A stretch of 64,000 nt of DNA from Chitinolyticbacter albus (GTDB lineage Bacteria > Pseudomonadota > Gammaproteobacteria > Burkholderiales > Chitinibacteraceae): assembly GCF_024437655.1 (NCBI RefSeq), contig NZ_JANBVF010000015.1:1-64000 (forward strand). The letters run 5' to 3'. Of the stretch, positions 26,988 through 34,679 are shown one piece after another. Position 1 is the first letter of the stretch, and each line of letters starts with the position of its first letter. Both the position numbers and the translations under genes were made by a program. The notes under the pieces are model-generated. The model ran no database searches. It saw only the letters and a program-made list of their open reading frames with translations, and was not told the origin of the DNA.

Positions 26988-27064
26988 TGGCGCGCCCGAC
27001 AGGGATCGAACCTGTGACCTTCAGCTTCGGAAACTGACACTCTATCCAACTGAGCTACGAGCGC
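26988..27064 (-). tRNA. tRNA-Arg (anticodon CCG)
   Basis: A full 77-base cloverleaf is visible on the minus strand: acceptor GCGCTCG pairing with CGGGCGC near the 3' end, D-arm TAGCTCAGTTGGATAGAG, anticodon stem TCAGT/GCTGA around loop TTCCGAA (anticodon complement at 27028-27030), T-arm ACAGGTTCGATCCCTGT, and an encoded CCA. It closely resembles the Escherichia coli tRNA-Arg(CCG). Confidence 0.96.
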
Positions 27065-27137
27065 GTCAAGGCTGCGGATCATAGCGCGAATCGGACGGTG
27101 CGTCCATGCGCAGCTTTCTGGTACAAGGCTTTGTCGG

Positions 27138-27143
27138 TATAAT
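27138..27143 (+). promoter_or_regulatory. Perfect TATAAT -10 upstream of the cytochrome gene
   Basis: A consensus -10 hexamer, 59 bases before the cytochrome start, just past the divergent tRNA gene. The -35 position (27115-27120, TTTCTG) is poor, so an activator may help. Confidence 0.45.
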
Positions 27144-27201
27144 CCGCGCGGTTATTCGAAGGTATGCATTTACCCACTCCAACAAGACCAGGGATGGCAG
27201 C

Positions 27202-27954
27202 ATGGGCGGTTCCAATGTCGCTAGCGGCGCACAAAAAGTAGTAGGCATGATCGTGGCAGCGTTGATCGGTTTTCCGCTGCTGATCTTTCTGGTGGCCAAG
27301 CTGTTCACGTCGGGTAGTGGCGTGGATCTCGGCCTGTCGACAATGACTGGCGAAGCCATTTCGGCCCGCCTGCAACCGATCGGTGCAGTCAAGGTGGTCG
27401 ATGCCACAGCGCCCGGCGCGCGTAGTGGCAAGGCTGTTTACGAAGCCGTCTGTATGTCCTGTCATGACGCTGGTCTCGCCGGTGCGCCGAAGTTTGGCGA
27501 TGCAGGCGCCTGGGGTGCCCGGATCGCCCAGGGCTTTGACACGCTGTCCAAGCACGCGATCGGCGGCCTCAATGCGATGCCGGCCAAGGGCGGCGCAGCC
27601 GACCTGACCGACGACGAAGTGAAGCGCGCAGTCGCCTTCATGGGCAATGCCGCAGGCGGCAAGTTCGAAGAACCCAAAGTGGCTGCCGCAGCCGGTGGTG
27701 GCGCGATCGATCCGGCCACCAAGGGCAAGGAAATCTACGACACCGTCTGCATGGCCTGCCATGCCGCCGGTATTTCGGGTGCACCCAAGTTCGGCGACAA
27801 GGCCAGCTGGGCGCCCCGTTTGAAGGGTGGCGCCGATGCGGCGATCGCCACCGGGATCAAGGGCCTCAACGCGATGCCCCCCAAGGGCGGTTATTCGGGT
27901 TCGGACGAGGAATTCAAGGCGGCCGCGCTCTATATGATCAACGCCGCCAAATAA
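27202..27954 (+). CDS. Diheme cytochrome c (class I, c5-like)
   Basis: A 250-residue protein with one N-terminal membrane helix (VVGMIVAALIGFPLLIFLVA, about residues 12-33) and two cytochrome c5-like domains, each with a CxxCH haem site (CMSCH and CMACH) and a distal Met in LNAMPAKGG / LNAMPPKGG. The N-terminal helix should anchor it to the periplasmic face of the inner membrane, where it can pass electrons from the bc1 complex to terminal oxidases. The ATG at 27202 was chosen because an upstream extension has no membrane or haem features. A terminator hairpin follows. Confidence 0.92.
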   Translation: MGGSNVASGAQKVVGMIVAALIGFPLLIFLVAKLFTSGSGVDLGLSTMTGEAISARLQPIGAVKVVDATAPGARSGKAVYEAVCMSCHDAGLAGAPKFGDAGAWGARIAQGFDTLSKHAIGGLNAMPAKGGAADLTDDEVKRAVAFMGNAAGGKFEEPKVAAAAGGGAIDPATKGKEIYDTVCMACHAAGISGAPKFGDKASWAPRLKGGADAAIATGIKGLNAMPPKGGYSGSDEEFKAAALYMINAAK

Positions 27955-27973
27955 GTCCAAGCGGATCATAGTA

Positions 27974-27998
27974 ACGGGCGGCTCAGGTCGCCCGTTTC
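27974..27998 (+). terminator. Terminator after the cytochrome gene
   Basis: A 7-bp stem (ACGGGCG, 27974-27980; CGCCCGT, 27989-27995) with an 8-base loop is followed by a short T-rich tail (TTTCATTT). The weak tail lowers confidence. Confidence 0.7.
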
Positions 27999-28072
27999 AT
28001 TTCCAAGTCAACCAGCTCTTTCCGGGTTTCCGCTGGCTCGCCTCTCGTTGTCGAGCCCGCAGGAGTGATTCA

Positions 28073-28393
28073 TTGACGAATTACTGGCTGGTGCTCGGTG
28101 TGGCCGTGTTCACCGAAATCGTCTGGGCGCTATCGCTCAAGTATGTGCAGACCCACCCCAGCCCCTGGGTGGTTGCGGGATCGGTGCTGCTGTCCTTTCT
28201 CAACATGGCCTTGCTGTCGTTCGCGATGCGCGGCATCCCGGCCGGCACCGCCTACGCGATCTGGACCGGGCTCGGTGCAATCGGCGTGACCCTGGGCGGC
28301 ATCATCTGGTTCGGCGATCCACTCGGTATGGCGCGAGTCGCGTTCCTGTCGCTGATCGTGGTCGGCGTGATGGGGCTGAAGGCCGTCAGCTGA
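28073..28393 (+). CDS. SMR-family transporter, guanidinium exporter (SugE/Gdx) type
   Basis: A 106-residue, four-helix small multidrug resistance protein with the membrane-embedded Glu in FTEIVWALSLKYV. GTAYAIWTGLGAIG and the GLK ending match the SugE/Gdx subgroup more than EmrE, so guanidinium export with proton exchange is likely. Translation starts at TTG (28073), supported by AGGAG seven bases upstream; there is no ATG alternative. I looked for a guanidine riboswitch in the 118-base leader and saw none, so export may be constitutive or the substrate may differ. Confidence 0.85.
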   Translation: MTNYWLVLGVAVFTEIVWALSLKYVQTHPSPWVVAGSVLLSFLNMALLSFAMRGIPAGTAYAIWTGLGAIGVTLGGIIWFGDPLGMARVAFLSLIVVGVMGLKAVS

Positions 28394-28414
28394 CGCTGCT
28401 GTGGTCGATCAAAA

Positions 28415-28436
28415 AGCCGGCATGCGCCGGCTTTTT
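28415..28436 (+). terminator. Bidirectional terminator after the SMR gene
   Basis: A 7-bp stem (AGCCGGC, 28415-28421; GCCGGCT, 28426-28432) flanked by five A before and five T at the end. It serves the SMR gene and the convergent dienelactone hydrolase gene. Confidence 0.88.
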
Positions 28437-28448
28437 GTTGTGCGGTGC

Positions 28449-29297
28449 TCAAACGCCGTAGCGCTTGAACCAGGTCAGCATTTCCTTCCACCCGTCCTGC
28501 GCTGCGGCCGCCTGATAGCTGGGGCGGTAGTCGGCGTGGAAGGCATGGCCTGCTTCGTCGTAGACGTAGAACTGCCCGGCCTTGCGATTGCGCTTGAGCG
28601 CCTCACGCATCTGCTCGACGCTCTCCAGCGGGATGCCCTGGTCCTTGCCGCCATACAGCCCCAGCACCGGCGCCTTAAGTGCGCTGACCACCTCGATCGG
28701 GTGCCTGGGGTTGTTCGGCGAAGGTTGCCCGACCAAGCGGCCGTACCAGGCGACTGCGGCCTTGAGCTTGGGATTGTGCGCGGCATACAGCCAGGTGATG
28801 CGCCCGCCCCAGCAGAAACCCGTGATGGCGACGCGATTGGCGTCGCCATGATTGGCCGCCGCCCAGGCGGCAGTCGCGTCGAGGTCGGCCAGCACCTGAT
28901 CGTCCGGCACCTTGGACACGAGTTCGCTGATCAACGTCGGCACATCGCTGTACTTCGTTGCATCACCCTGGCGGAAATAGAGCTCCGGCGCGATGGCCAG
29001 GTAGCCTTGCTTGGCCAGGCGCCGGCAGACGTCCTGGATGTACTCGTGCACGCCAAAGATTTCCTGGATCACCAGCACGACCGGCAGCGGGCCGCTCGCA
29101 CTCTCGGGCTGGGCGCGGTAGGCCGGCAACGATACATCGCCGCGCGGTATATGGATCGGCCCTGCGATCAGGCCGGTGCTATCGGTGCGGATGGCCGTGG
29201 CGGCAGCGGGGCCGGCCGCCAGCGCGAATCCGGTAGCGAGGCTGCCGGCGAGAAAGGTGCGGCGGTCGGTAGCGAACTGCTTGAGGGGATCGTTCAT
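28449..29297 (-). CDS. Tat-exported dienelactone hydrolase family protein
   Basis: A 282-residue alpha/beta hydrolase with a twin-arginine signal ([19 protein letters not shown], residues 11-29) followed by a dienelactone hydrolase fold. The catalytic set is visible: Cys in GFCWGG, Asp in YGGKDQGIP and His in EAGHAFH. Cytoplasmic relatives open dienelactones in chloroaromatic breakdown; exported forms like this have unknown substrates, and no aromatic pathway genes are nearby. The start at 29297 is set by AAGGAG eight bases upstream; the longer frame would bury the Tat signal. Confidence 0.87.
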   Translation of the reverse strand: MNDPLKQFATDRRTFLAGSLATGFALAAGPAAATAIRTDSTGLIAGPIHIPRGDVSLPAYRAQPESASGPLPVVLVIQEIFGVHEYIQDVCRRLAKQGYLAIAPELYFRQGDATKYSDVPTLISELVSKVPDDQVLADLDATAAWAAANHGDANRVAITGFCWGGRITWLYAAHNPKLKAAVAWYGRLVGQPSPNNPRHPIEVVSALKAPVLGLYGGKDQGIPLESVEQMREALKRNRKAGQFYVYDEAGHAFHADYRPSYQAAAAQDGWKEMLTWFKRYGV

Positions 29298-29383
29298 CGT
29301 GTCTGCTCCTTGGGCAAGGGTCGGTACGGAAACGGGTGAAAGACATTGCCAGCTTCGCGACATCATCGTGCAACGGCTGATAG

Positions 29384-29397
29384 TGCAAGCGCTTGCA
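29384..29397. promoter_or_regulatory. Perfect palindrome resembling a LacI-family operator
   Basis: TGCAAGCGCTTGCA is a perfect 14-base palindrome matching the LacI/GalR-family core (TGnAAnCGnTTnCA). It lies in the 288-base divergent region, 87 bases before the dienelactone hydrolase start and 189 bases before the lysine operon. No LacI-type gene is present in the window. The rest of this region shows no gene. Confidence 0.5.
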
Positions 29398-29585
29398 GCG
29401 CGCTGGCAATAGGCATCCAGTACAAAATAGCAACTGCCGCAAAGAGTTCACCCGTATCTTGCCGAAACGTGCCATGGCAGCCACGCGCGCAATCGGGGTC
29501 CGCTACACGAAGCGGCGCTGTCGATCGGGTGTGAAGCGCGGCCACACCGGCCTATGGTGAAGTATCGCCATGCAAGGAGCCGGCC

Positions 29586-30389
29586 ATGGACACGCGCCGC
29601 TTCTTCAATTCGCTGTGGGACGACTACGCGGCGCTGGCCCCGCAGTCCGCCCGGATCAGGGCGCTGTTCGGCGAGGCGGTGATCAACGACCATGTCGCCT
29701 TTCGCACCTTCGATGCCGCGCCCGTCGCGCTCGCCGCGCTGGAACAACGGTTGCTCGAACTCGGCTACCGCCGCCAGGCGCCCTACACCTTTGCGGACAA
29801 ACATCTCTGCGCCTGGGGCTACATCCCGGCCGACGACAACGACCCGCTGGTATTTCTGTCCGAGCTGCATGTCGCCGCCTTGTCGCCTGCCGCGCGCGCC
29901 ATCATCGAGCGCCTGCTCGTCCAGGTACCGCCCGACCATGCCGATGATGCATCGGTATTCTGGTCCGGCCGTCCCTGGCCGGCCCCGAGCTGGAACGACT
30001 ACCAGGCGTTGGCGCTGGAGAGCGAATACGCCGCCTGGCTCGCCGTGCATGGCTTTCACGCCAATCACTACACCATCGCGGTGCACCGGCTCGCGCCACC
30101 GCAAACGTTGCAGCAGGTGGTGGCCACGGTCGAGGCCGCCGGCTACCCGATGAACACGGCTGGCGGCGTGATCAAGGGCACGCCTGCGCAGCTGCTGGAG
30201 CAGGCCGCGACGCTCGCCGACCAGCAGGACTACGCTTTCGCGGACGGCGACATCCACCCCATCCCGACCTGTTATTACGAGTTCGCCCGCCGCTACCGGG
30301 ATGCCAGCGGGGCGCTGTACCAGGGCTTTGTCGCCGCCAGCGCCAGCCGCATCTTCGAATCGACAAATCGCCAGCCGGGGGCGACATGA
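29586..30389 (+). CDS. hglS: DUF1338 protein, probable 2-oxoadipate dioxygenase/decarboxylase
   Basis: A 267-residue DUF1338 protein. In Pseudomonas putida HglS, the characterised member, 2-oxoadipate is converted to D-2-hydroxyglutarate with Fe(II) and O2. Candidate metal ligands are His in NDHVAFRTF, His in FHANHYTIAV and Glu in YYEFARR. It is much shorter than the P. putida enzyme (about 460 residues), like the compact subfamily. AAGGAG lies 6 bases before the ATG. It overlaps the next gene by ATGA, and those partners are lysine-catabolic, which supports this role; direct activity is inferred. Confidence 0.8.
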   Translation: MDTRRFFNSLWDDYAALAPQSARIRALFGEAVINDHVAFRTFDAAPVALAALEQRLLELGYRRQAPYTFADKHLCAWGYIPADDNDPLVFLSELHVAALSPAARAIIERLLVQVPPDHADDASVFWSGRPWPAPSWNDYQALALESEYAAWLAVHGFHANHYTIAVHRLAPPQTLQQVVATVEAAGYPMNTAGGVIKGTPAQLLEQAATLADQQDYAFADGDIHPIPTCYYEFARRYRDASGALYQGFVAASASRIFESTNRQPGAT

Positions 30390-31504
30390 TCCCGGTACTC
30401 GTCATCGGCGCCGGCAAGATCGGCGCCAGCATCGCCAAGCTGCTGGTGCATTCGGGCGACTACGCGGTGACGGTGGCAGATCGCGACGAAGCAGCGCTGG
30501 TCCGTCTCGCCGCACGGGCGCCGGTCGATACACGGCTGCTCAACGTGCGTCGCCCGCAAGCGCTGGCAGACGCGTTGTCCGGCCAGCGCGCCGTGGTGTC
30601 GGCCACTTCTTTCGATGCCAACGCGGTCATTGCGCGCGCGGCGCTGTTGGCCGGGGTCAGCTATTTCGATCTGACCGAAGACGTCGCCACGACCCGTGTA
30701 GTGCGACGCGTGGCCACCGCGTCGCAGGCCGGCCAGGTGTTCGTGCCGCAATGCGGGCTGGCGCCTGGCTTCGTCGGCATTCTCACCGCGGCGACCATGG
30801 CGCGCTTCGCCCAGGTGCAGACCGTGCAGATGCGGGTCGGCGCACTGCCGCAATACCCGTCCAATGCCATCAAGTACAACCTCACCTGGTCGACCGACGG
30901 CTTGATCAACGAATACTGCAATCCCTGCGAGGCGCTGCGTCACGGCAAGCGTATCGAGCTGCAGGCGCTGGAAGGCCTGGAGCACTTCGCGCTCGACGGC
31001 GTCGAATACGAGGCGTTCAACACCTCGGGGGGCCTGGGCACGCTGTGCGAAACCTACGCGGGCCAGGCCGAGGACATCGACTACAAGACCGCGCGCTACG
31101 CCGGCCACCAGTATCTGATGGATTTTCTGGTCAACGGATTGAAACTGGGCAGCAGCCGCGCGCGACGACGCGTGCTCAAATCGCTGCTGGAGACGGCCGT
31201 GCCGATCACCCAGCAGGATGTGGTGCTGATCTTCGTCACCGTATCGGGCCAGCTGCACGGTCAGTTCCGCCAACTGACCGATGCGCGCAAGATCTATCAC
31301 CGCGAGCTGTTCGGCGAAGCATGGTCGGCCATCCAGCTCACGACGGCGGCGGGCCTGTGTGCCGTGCTCGATCTGCATTTTGCCGGCCAGCTGCCCGCGC
31401 GTGGCTTCGTCAGGCAGGAAGCCGTGCCGCTGACCGCCTTTCTGGGAAACCGCTTCGGCCACTACTACGCGGTCGACCGCTACGCCGAGGAGCTGCCGGT
31501 ATGA
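30386..31504 (+). CDS. Saccharopine dehydrogenase-family protein, probable lysine 6-dehydrogenase
   Basis: A 372-residue protein with an N-terminal Rossmann nucleotide site (PVLVIGAGKIGASIAKLL) and a saccharopine-dehydrogenase-like C-terminal domain (PQYPSNAIKYNLTWSTDGL, then FNTSGGLGTLCETY). The size and these motifs fit bacterial lysine 6-dehydrogenases, which oxidatively deaminate L-lysine to aminoadipate semialdehyde. True saccharopine reductase is the main alternative. It is coupled by 4-base overlaps to the DUF1338 gene upstream and to the semialdehyde dehydrogenase gene downstream, so its product would feed the next enzyme directly. Confidence 0.77.
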   Translation: MIPVLVIGAGKIGASIAKLLVHSGDYAVTVADRDEAALVRLAARAPVDTRLLNVRRPQALADALSGQRAVVSATSFDANAVIARAALLAGVSYFDLTEDVATTRVVRRVATASQAGQVFVPQCGLAPGFVGILTAATMARFAQVQTVQMRVGALPQYPSNAIKYNLTWSTDGLINEYCNPCEALRHGKRIELQALEGLEHFALDGVEYEAFNTSGGLGTLCETYAGQAEDIDYKTARYAGHQYLMDFLVNGLKLGSSRARRRVLKSLLETAVPITQQDVVLIFVTVSGQLHGQFRQLTDARKIYHRELFGEAWSAIQLTTAAGLCAVLDLHFAGQLPARGFVRQEAVPLTAFLGNRFGHYYAVDRYAEELPV

Positions 31505-33042
31505 ACCCGACGATGAATACCCTGAATCTTGCGGACTGGCAGATCGACCAACGCTGGCCGGCGGCGGTGATCGCCGGCCACGCCCGCTATGCCGCGCAGG
31601 GGCGCGACCTCGCCAGCCCCATCGATGGCGCGGTACTGGGCACGCTCGATTACGCCAGCGCGGCCGAGCTCAGCGAGGCCATCAGTGCTGCCCAGGCTGC
31701 CTTTCGCGCCTGGCGCACGGTGCCGGCGCCACGCCGCGGCGAGCTGGTGCGGCGCATCGGCGAACTGGTACGGCAACGCAAGCCCGCGCTGGCGCAGCTC
31801 GTCACGCTGGAGACCGGCAAGATCGTCAGCGAGGCCGAGGGCGAAGTGCAGGAATGGATAGACCTGTGCGACTACGCGGTCGGGCTGTCGCGGCAACTTT
31901 ATGGCCTGACCATCGCCAGCGAGCGCGCAGAGCACCGGCTCAGCGAGCAGTGGCTGCCATTGGGAGCGGTCGCGGTGATCAGCGCGTTCAATTTTCCGGT
32001 GGCGGTATGGGCATGGAATGCGATGCTGGCGCTGGTCTGCGGTGACAGCGTGCTGTGGAAACCCTCGGAGAAGACGCCGCTGTCGGCGCTCGCCGCCGTG
32101 CGCATCGTGCTCGACGCGATGGTGGACTGCGCCGAAGCGCCGCCGGCGCTGGTGCAACTCCTGAACGGCAGCACCGAGGTCGGCCAGCAGCTGGCGGCCG
32201 ACCCGCGGCTGCCGCTGGTGTCCGCCACTGGTTCGGTCGCGATGGGCCGCCAGCTGGCCCCCGTGGTCGCGGCGCGGCTGGGGCGCAGCCTGCTGGAACT
32301 GGGTGGCAACAACGCCGCCATCGTCGGCCCCAGCGCCGATCTGGAACTCGCCGTGCGCGCCATCGTGTTCGCCGCCGCCGGCACCTGCGGCCAGCGCTGC
32401 ACCACGCTGCGCCGGCTGATCGTGCATCGCGACGTGATCGATACGCTGCTGCCGCGCCTCGTCGCCGCCTACCGCAGCCTGATGGTCGGTGATCCGCGCA
32501 ACCGCGCCACGCTGGTCGGGCCGCTGATCAACGAAGCCGCCTGGTCCGCCATGCAGGCTGCGCTGGCCGAGGCAGTTCTAGAAGGCGGCACGCTGCTGGC
32601 TGGCGGCACGCGCGTGGTCGATGGCGTGCCGGCCGGCGGCGTCTACGTGTACCCGGCACTGGTGCGCATGCCGATGCAGGGCGGCATCGTGCACGAGGAA
32701 ACCTTTGCGCCCATCCTCTACGTGCTGGTGTACGACACGCTGGACGAGGCGATTGCGCTCAACAACGCCGTCGAGCAGGGGTTGTCCAGCGCCCTCTTCA
32801 CCCGCGATCTGCTTGATGCCGAGCGCTTTCTCGGCCCGGCCGGCTCCGACTGCGGCCTTGCCAATATCAACACCGGCACCTCGGGGGCGGAGATCGGGGG
32901 CGCCTTCGGCGGCGAGAAGGCCACCGGCGGCGGGCGAGAGAGCGGCTCGGACAGCTGGCGCGCCTATATGCGACGCGCCACCCAGACCATCAACTACGGC
33001 GAAGCGCTGCCGCTGGCGCAAGGCGTGCGCTTTGGCGACTGA
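31501..33042 (+). CDS. Aldehyde dehydrogenase, probable L-aminoadipate-semialdehyde dehydrogenase (ALDH7)
   Basis: A 513-residue NAD-dependent aldehyde dehydrogenase. The active-site Cys lies in GTCGQRCTTLRRL, the general-base Glu in LELGGNNAAIVG, and the coenzyme motif in SATGSVAMGRQL. NINTGTSGAEIGGAFGGEK near the end is typical of the ALDH7/antiquitin group that oxidises aminoadipate semialdehyde to 2-aminoadipate. Its ATG overlaps the preceding stop. Together the three genes give lysine to semialdehyde to aminoadipate and, after a transamination not encoded here, 2-oxoadipate to D-2-hydroxyglutarate. Confidence 0.85.
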   Translation: MNPTMNTLNLADWQIDQRWPAAVIAGHARYAAQGRDLASPIDGAVLGTLDYASAAELSEAISAAQAAFRAWRTVPAPRRGELVRRIGELVRQRKPALAQLVTLETGKIVSEAEGEVQEWIDLCDYAVGLSRQLYGLTIASERAEHRLSEQWLPLGAVAVISAFNFPVAVWAWNAMLALVCGDSVLWKPSEKTPLSALAAVRIVLDAMVDCAEAPPALVQLLNGSTEVGQQLAADPRLPLVSATGSVAMGRQLAPVVAARLGRSLLELGGNNAAIVGPSADLELAVRAIVFAAAGTCGQRCTTLRRLIVHRDVIDTLLPRLVAAYRSLMVGDPRNRATLVGPLINEAAWSAMQAALAEAVLEGGTLLAGGTRVVDGVPAGGVYVYPALVRMPMQGGIVHEETFAPILYVLVYDTLDEAIALNNAVEQGLSSALFTRDLLDAERFLGPAGSDCGLANINTGTSGAEIGGAFGGEKATGGGRESGSDSWRAYMRRATQTINYGEALPLAQGVRFGD

Positions 33043-33537
33043 GCCGAAATTGACGCTGTTGTTGCCCTGCTCTGCTATCTGCTTCCATCAGACTCAACCC
33101 GGGCCGCTAACGAGCGAGGGCGAGGCCCCTCGCGGCGGCGGCGACTGGTGTTCTTGGCGGCGTCAGCCGCCTGGAACCCGGGAGCGCAGCGCGTGCAGGG
33201 GGAATCGAACAGCGAGCGCCGCTGTTTCCCCGTCGGAGCGCGCGAGAACCCGGCTTTGCCGGATTCCAGGCATCAGTGATCGACCGCTGAAGGCCACGAA
33301 TACATGACGGGCGCTCAGAAGCCGGTCTTGGCAACTGAGTCGGCACAGCCCCGCTATGCCGTCCTGGTATCTGCAGGGCTCAAACCGGACCGCTGACGAG
33401 CGGCGGCGAGGGCGGGGGGTGTGGAATCGAACAGCGAGCGCCGCTGTTTCCCCGTCAGAGAGGGCGAGAACCCGGCTTTGCCGGGCTCCTGGTGTCGGTG
33501 ATCGATCGCTGAAAGGCCACGAAGAAATAACAGGCGC
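33043..33537. other. Intergenic region between the lysine operon and the DUF2860 gene
   Basis: 495 bases without a supported gene. It is largely two related copies of one repeat, including their weaker upstream similarity (CTCAACCCGGGCCGCTAACG near 33092 and CTCAAACCGGACCGCTGACG near 33380). I see no tRNA, ORF of merit or clear promoter. Confidence 0.7.
33201..33321. repeat. Intergenic direct repeat, copy 1
   Basis: About 121 bases from GGAATCGAACAGCGAGCGCC to GCGCTCAGAAG, roughly 85-90% identical to copy 2 by eye. It contains an imperfect hairpin around CCCGGCTTTGCCGG. Both copies end in CTCAGAAG, which in copy 2 spans a stop codon. Confidence 0.85.
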
Positions 33538-33544
33538 TCAGAAG
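33423..33544. repeat. Intergenic direct repeat, copy 2
   Basis: About 122 bases, similar to copy 1 222 bases upstream. Its right end runs through the stop codon and last codon of the DUF2860 gene (33538-33544). Copy 1 may therefore be a duplicate of this gene's downstream flank, or both may belong to a dispersed repeat family. Confidence 0.85.
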
Positions 33545-34515
33545 TCGTAGCCAATGCCGAGCGAGACGAGGATGTTTTCCTCGTCGTAGAAATCGATATT
33601 GGAATTGAGCTCGCTCCAGCCCGCACGCGCAATCAGCGAAGTCTGCGGCCACGAGAACGGTTCGGCGTAGATATAAGCCAGCGACGCGCCCCACAGCGTG
33701 TCGTCGCGCGTCCGGTCGAACACCGGGTGCGTGGCGTCGTACTCACGCTCGGTCCACTCGCCACCGATCAGCCAGGTATGACGCCCGACCATGTGCGACA
33801 GTTCGACCTCCAGCCCCACCCGCTGGTTGGCCAGCGCTACGCCGTCGGCGTTGTCGTCGAGATAGCGCAGCTTGGCATTGAGCTGGGTCTCTTTGCCCAA
33901 CTCGAAATCGTAGCCGAGCGCAGCGTACAGCAGATCGCCCTCCCGCCGCAGCTGCGATTGCTGCGCCACGCTGTAGCCTTGCTGGCCGCTGCGCTCGGCG
34001 TCTAGCTTGCGCTCGCCCCAACCGAGCTCCAGCGCGAGACCGGAACCCAGGATGCCGTCGTAATGGAGCATGGCGCCGGAGACGGTCATGTCGGTCTCGA
34101 CCCGATCGACATTGAGCGCGAACGGGTCTTCCCAGGCATCGCGCGCGGGCACGCCGGGAATCAGACCGACGCCGAGCCGCGAACCATCGGGCAGGTAATG
34201 CCGGTAGCCCGCTTCCATATAGAAATCGTCCGCCATGCCGCCCAGCGCCGATTCGAAATACACTTCGCCGGCAAAGCCTTCGAAGCGGTAGGCGAGCTCC
34301 CACATCGGCAATACCAGCACCGTGTCGTCGCTTTCAGGCGCGCGCCCCAACGCGCTGATGCGCTGGTTGCTGTCGGTATTGGACTGCGAGCGCTCCTCGG
34401 CCCAGCCCGCGTGCAGGCTCACGTTGCCGCGAAAGCCCGGGTCGGGCAGCTGGGCGGCCCAGGCGGCGGGAAACAGCAGGCAGGAAAGCAGGACGGCCGG
34501 TTGGCGCAGCGGCAT
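33538..34515 (-). CDS. DUF2860 outer-membrane beta-barrel protein
   Basis: A 325-residue protein with a signal peptide (MPLRQPAVLLSCLLFPAAWA), alternating beta-strand sequence throughout and a C-terminal Phe (LGIGYDF), the signal for BAM-dependent insertion. The sequence matches the DUF2860 barrel family as I recognise it; transported substrate or function is unknown. The ATG at 34515 follows GGAG by 6 bases; an in-frame GTG four codons earlier overlaps that site and is unlikely. An 11-base direct repeat lies 85 bases upstream. Confidence 0.8.
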   Translation of the reverse strand: MPLRQPAVLLSCLLFPAAWAAQLPDPGFRGNVSLHAGWAEERSQSNTDSNQRISALGRAPESDDTVLVLPMWELAYRFEGFAGEVYFESALGGMADDFYMEAGYRHYLPDGSRLGVGLIPGVPARDAWEDPFALNVDRVETDMTVSGAMLHYDGILGSGLALELGWGERKLDAERSGQQGYSVAQQSQLRREGDLLYAALGYDFELGKETQLNAKLRYLDDNADGVALANQRVGLEVELSHMVGRHTWLIGGEWTEREYDATHPVFDRTRDDTLWGASLAYIYAEPFSWPQTSLIARAGWSELNSNIDFYDEENILVSLGIGYDF

Positions 34516-34599
34516 GGGAAACTCCACGGAATCGGAGGTCCGAGCTTAGCGCAATCTTGTTGCCATTCTGGCTACGATACGCCGACACCCGACAGGCGT

Positions 34600-34620
34600 G
34601 AAAGTTAATGGAAAGCTAAT
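34600..34620. promoter_or_regulatory. Tandem direct repeat upstream of the DUF2860 gene
   Basis: GAAAGTTAAT (34600-34609) and GAAAGCTAAT (34611-34620) repeat with an 11-base step, one helical turn. This is the arrangement bound by OmpR/PhoB-type response regulators. It is in the right place to control the outer-membrane protein gene. Confidence 0.4.
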
Positions 34621-34679
34621 ATCAACCCAAGCCTAAGCAGCAGACACCCGGGCAAACCTGCTCGCCCGCAGCCTGCGGC

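Noticed and set aside
27955-28072. Guanidine riboswitch before the SugE/Gdx-like gene
   Set aside because: Neither the paired ACGR-loop hairpins of guanidine-II nor a ykkC-like fold is visible; the only hairpin is the terminator of the preceding gene.
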